Part shown: piece by piece, positions 35,015 to 35,327 of the stretch | Position numbering within the stretch: position 1 is the first letter of the stretch | Layout of the letters: the number at the start of each line of letters is the position of its first letter | Assembly (NCBI RefSeq): GCF_028290785.1 | Contig: NZ_JAQGJD010000327.1 | Span: 1-35,327, forward strand | Reading direction: 5' to 3' | From: Tardiphaga sp. | GTDB lineage: Bacteria; Pseudomonadota; Alphaproteobacteria; Rhizobiales; Xanthobacteraceae | DNA length: 35,327 nucleotides | Made by a program: the position numbers and the translations under genes | Notes under the pieces: generated by a model | Databases searched by the model: none | Told to the model about the DNA's origin: nothing | The model's input: only the letters and a program-made list of their open reading frames with translations

Positions 35015-35327
35015 ATGCTGAAAATCTACGGCGATAGCGGATCCGGAAATTGCCTGAAGGTGAAGTGGGTCTGCGATCGCCTGTCGCTGCCTTATGTGTG
35101 GACCGAACTCGACACGCAAAAGGGCGAAAGCCGCACGCCGGAGTTTCTCAGGCTGAACGGGGCAGGGCAGGTGCCCACGGTCGTGCTCGACGACGGCCGG
35201 CCACTGGCGCAGTCCAATGCGATCATTCGGTATCTCGCCCGCGGCAGCGAAGCGGGGCGCTGTCGTTCGTTTTTCGCACTGAATATTCAGAACGGATCGC
35301 GGCCGGTATCATCCGGCAGGCCGGCTA
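35015..35327 (+). CDS. Glutathione S-transferase, N-terminal part (cut by window end)
   Basis: The visible 104 codons start MLKIYGDSGSGNCLKVKWVC, a GST thioredoxin-like domain with a Ser/Asn/Cys glutathione site, followed by GESRTPEFLRLNGAGQVPTV (cis-Pro) and LAQSNAIIRYLARGSE (Gln-Ser glutathione contact). GCGGGAG lies about eight bases before the ATG. After RYLARGSE the expected linker and start of the helical domain (usually a hydrophobic turn then an aromatic-rich QW.FWEQ helix) are not seen in this frame; the text becomes Arg/Ser-rich (CRSFFALNIQNGSR). This could be a frameshift, a rearrangement at the edge, or a divergent linker. The 3' end is outside the window. Confidence 0.75.
   Translation, partial: MLKIYGDSGSGNCLKVKWVCDRLSLPYVWTELDTQKGESRTPEFLRLNGAGQVPTVVLDDGRPLAQSNAIIRYLARGSEAGRCRSFFALNIQNGSRPVSSGRPA

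Overview
The window is a GC-rich, densely coded piece of a bacterial chromosome. Gene content and intergenic repeats point to an alphaproteobacterium of the Bradyrhizobium/Rhodopseudomonas/Nitrobacter group. The main clues are a rhizobial-type aspartate aminotransferase AatA, tandem DUF992 secreted proteins, proline-rich Omp25/31-like beta-barrels, a UvrB with a long N-terminal extension, and several families of GC-rich palindromic repeats between genes. This assignment rests on recognising the families, not on a search. I see no tRNA, rRNA, CRISPR array, prophage or intact insertion sequence.

Layout. 1-3.3 kb (minus strand): uvrB, cut by the window edge; a multi-pass membrane protein broken by a frameshift; a secreted four-EF-hand protein. 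3.5-4.9 kb: two back-to-back glutathione transferases (YfcG-like and LigE/beta-etherase-like). 5.3-7.9 kb: a diguanylate cyclase with a duplicated PAS module and a Tat-leader YghA-like reductase. 8.2-10.9 kb: a DUF1800-DUF1501 pair. 11.1-17.5 kb: mostly minus-strand genes: a small secreted protein, a small membrane protein, an aldo/keto reductase, a PlsC-type acyltransferase, a membrane PAS protein, a soluble sugar dehydrogenase and a third GST, with a DUF486 protein on the plus strand. 17.9-20.4 kb: aatA followed by two DUF992 paralogues. 20.5-23.2 kb: an EF-G-like GTPase lacking the catalytic histidine, convergent with a BrnT/BrnA toxin-antitoxin pair. 23.3-28.3 kb: SulP transporter, DUF1275 membrane protein, aroE, a duplicated-domain periplasmic protein and an alpha/beta hydrolase. 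28.3-32.9 kb: lldD-like oxidoreductase, a 55-residue conserved protein, glmM and a fosmidomycin-resistance-type MFS pump. 33.0-35.3 kb: two outer-membrane beta-barrels and the start of a fourth GST.

Most of this is housekeeping and envelope biology: DNA repair, amino-acid and aromatic biosynthesis (aatA, aroE), cell-wall precursor synthesis (glmM), phospholipid synthesis, outer-membrane proteins and thiol/redox chemistry (four GSTs, several dehydrogenases). Operons are short and strand switches frequent. At least six of the intergenic gaps carry palindromic repeats, in four families.

No clear new multi-gene system stands out. The best leads are single-gene or regulatory oddities: the reductase with a Tat leader and a well-placed internal start, the gapless 160-residue PAS duplication, the GTPase with Ser in place of the catalytic His, the DUF1800-DUF1501 pair, the paired palindromes before the MFS pump and the frameshift in the membrane protein.
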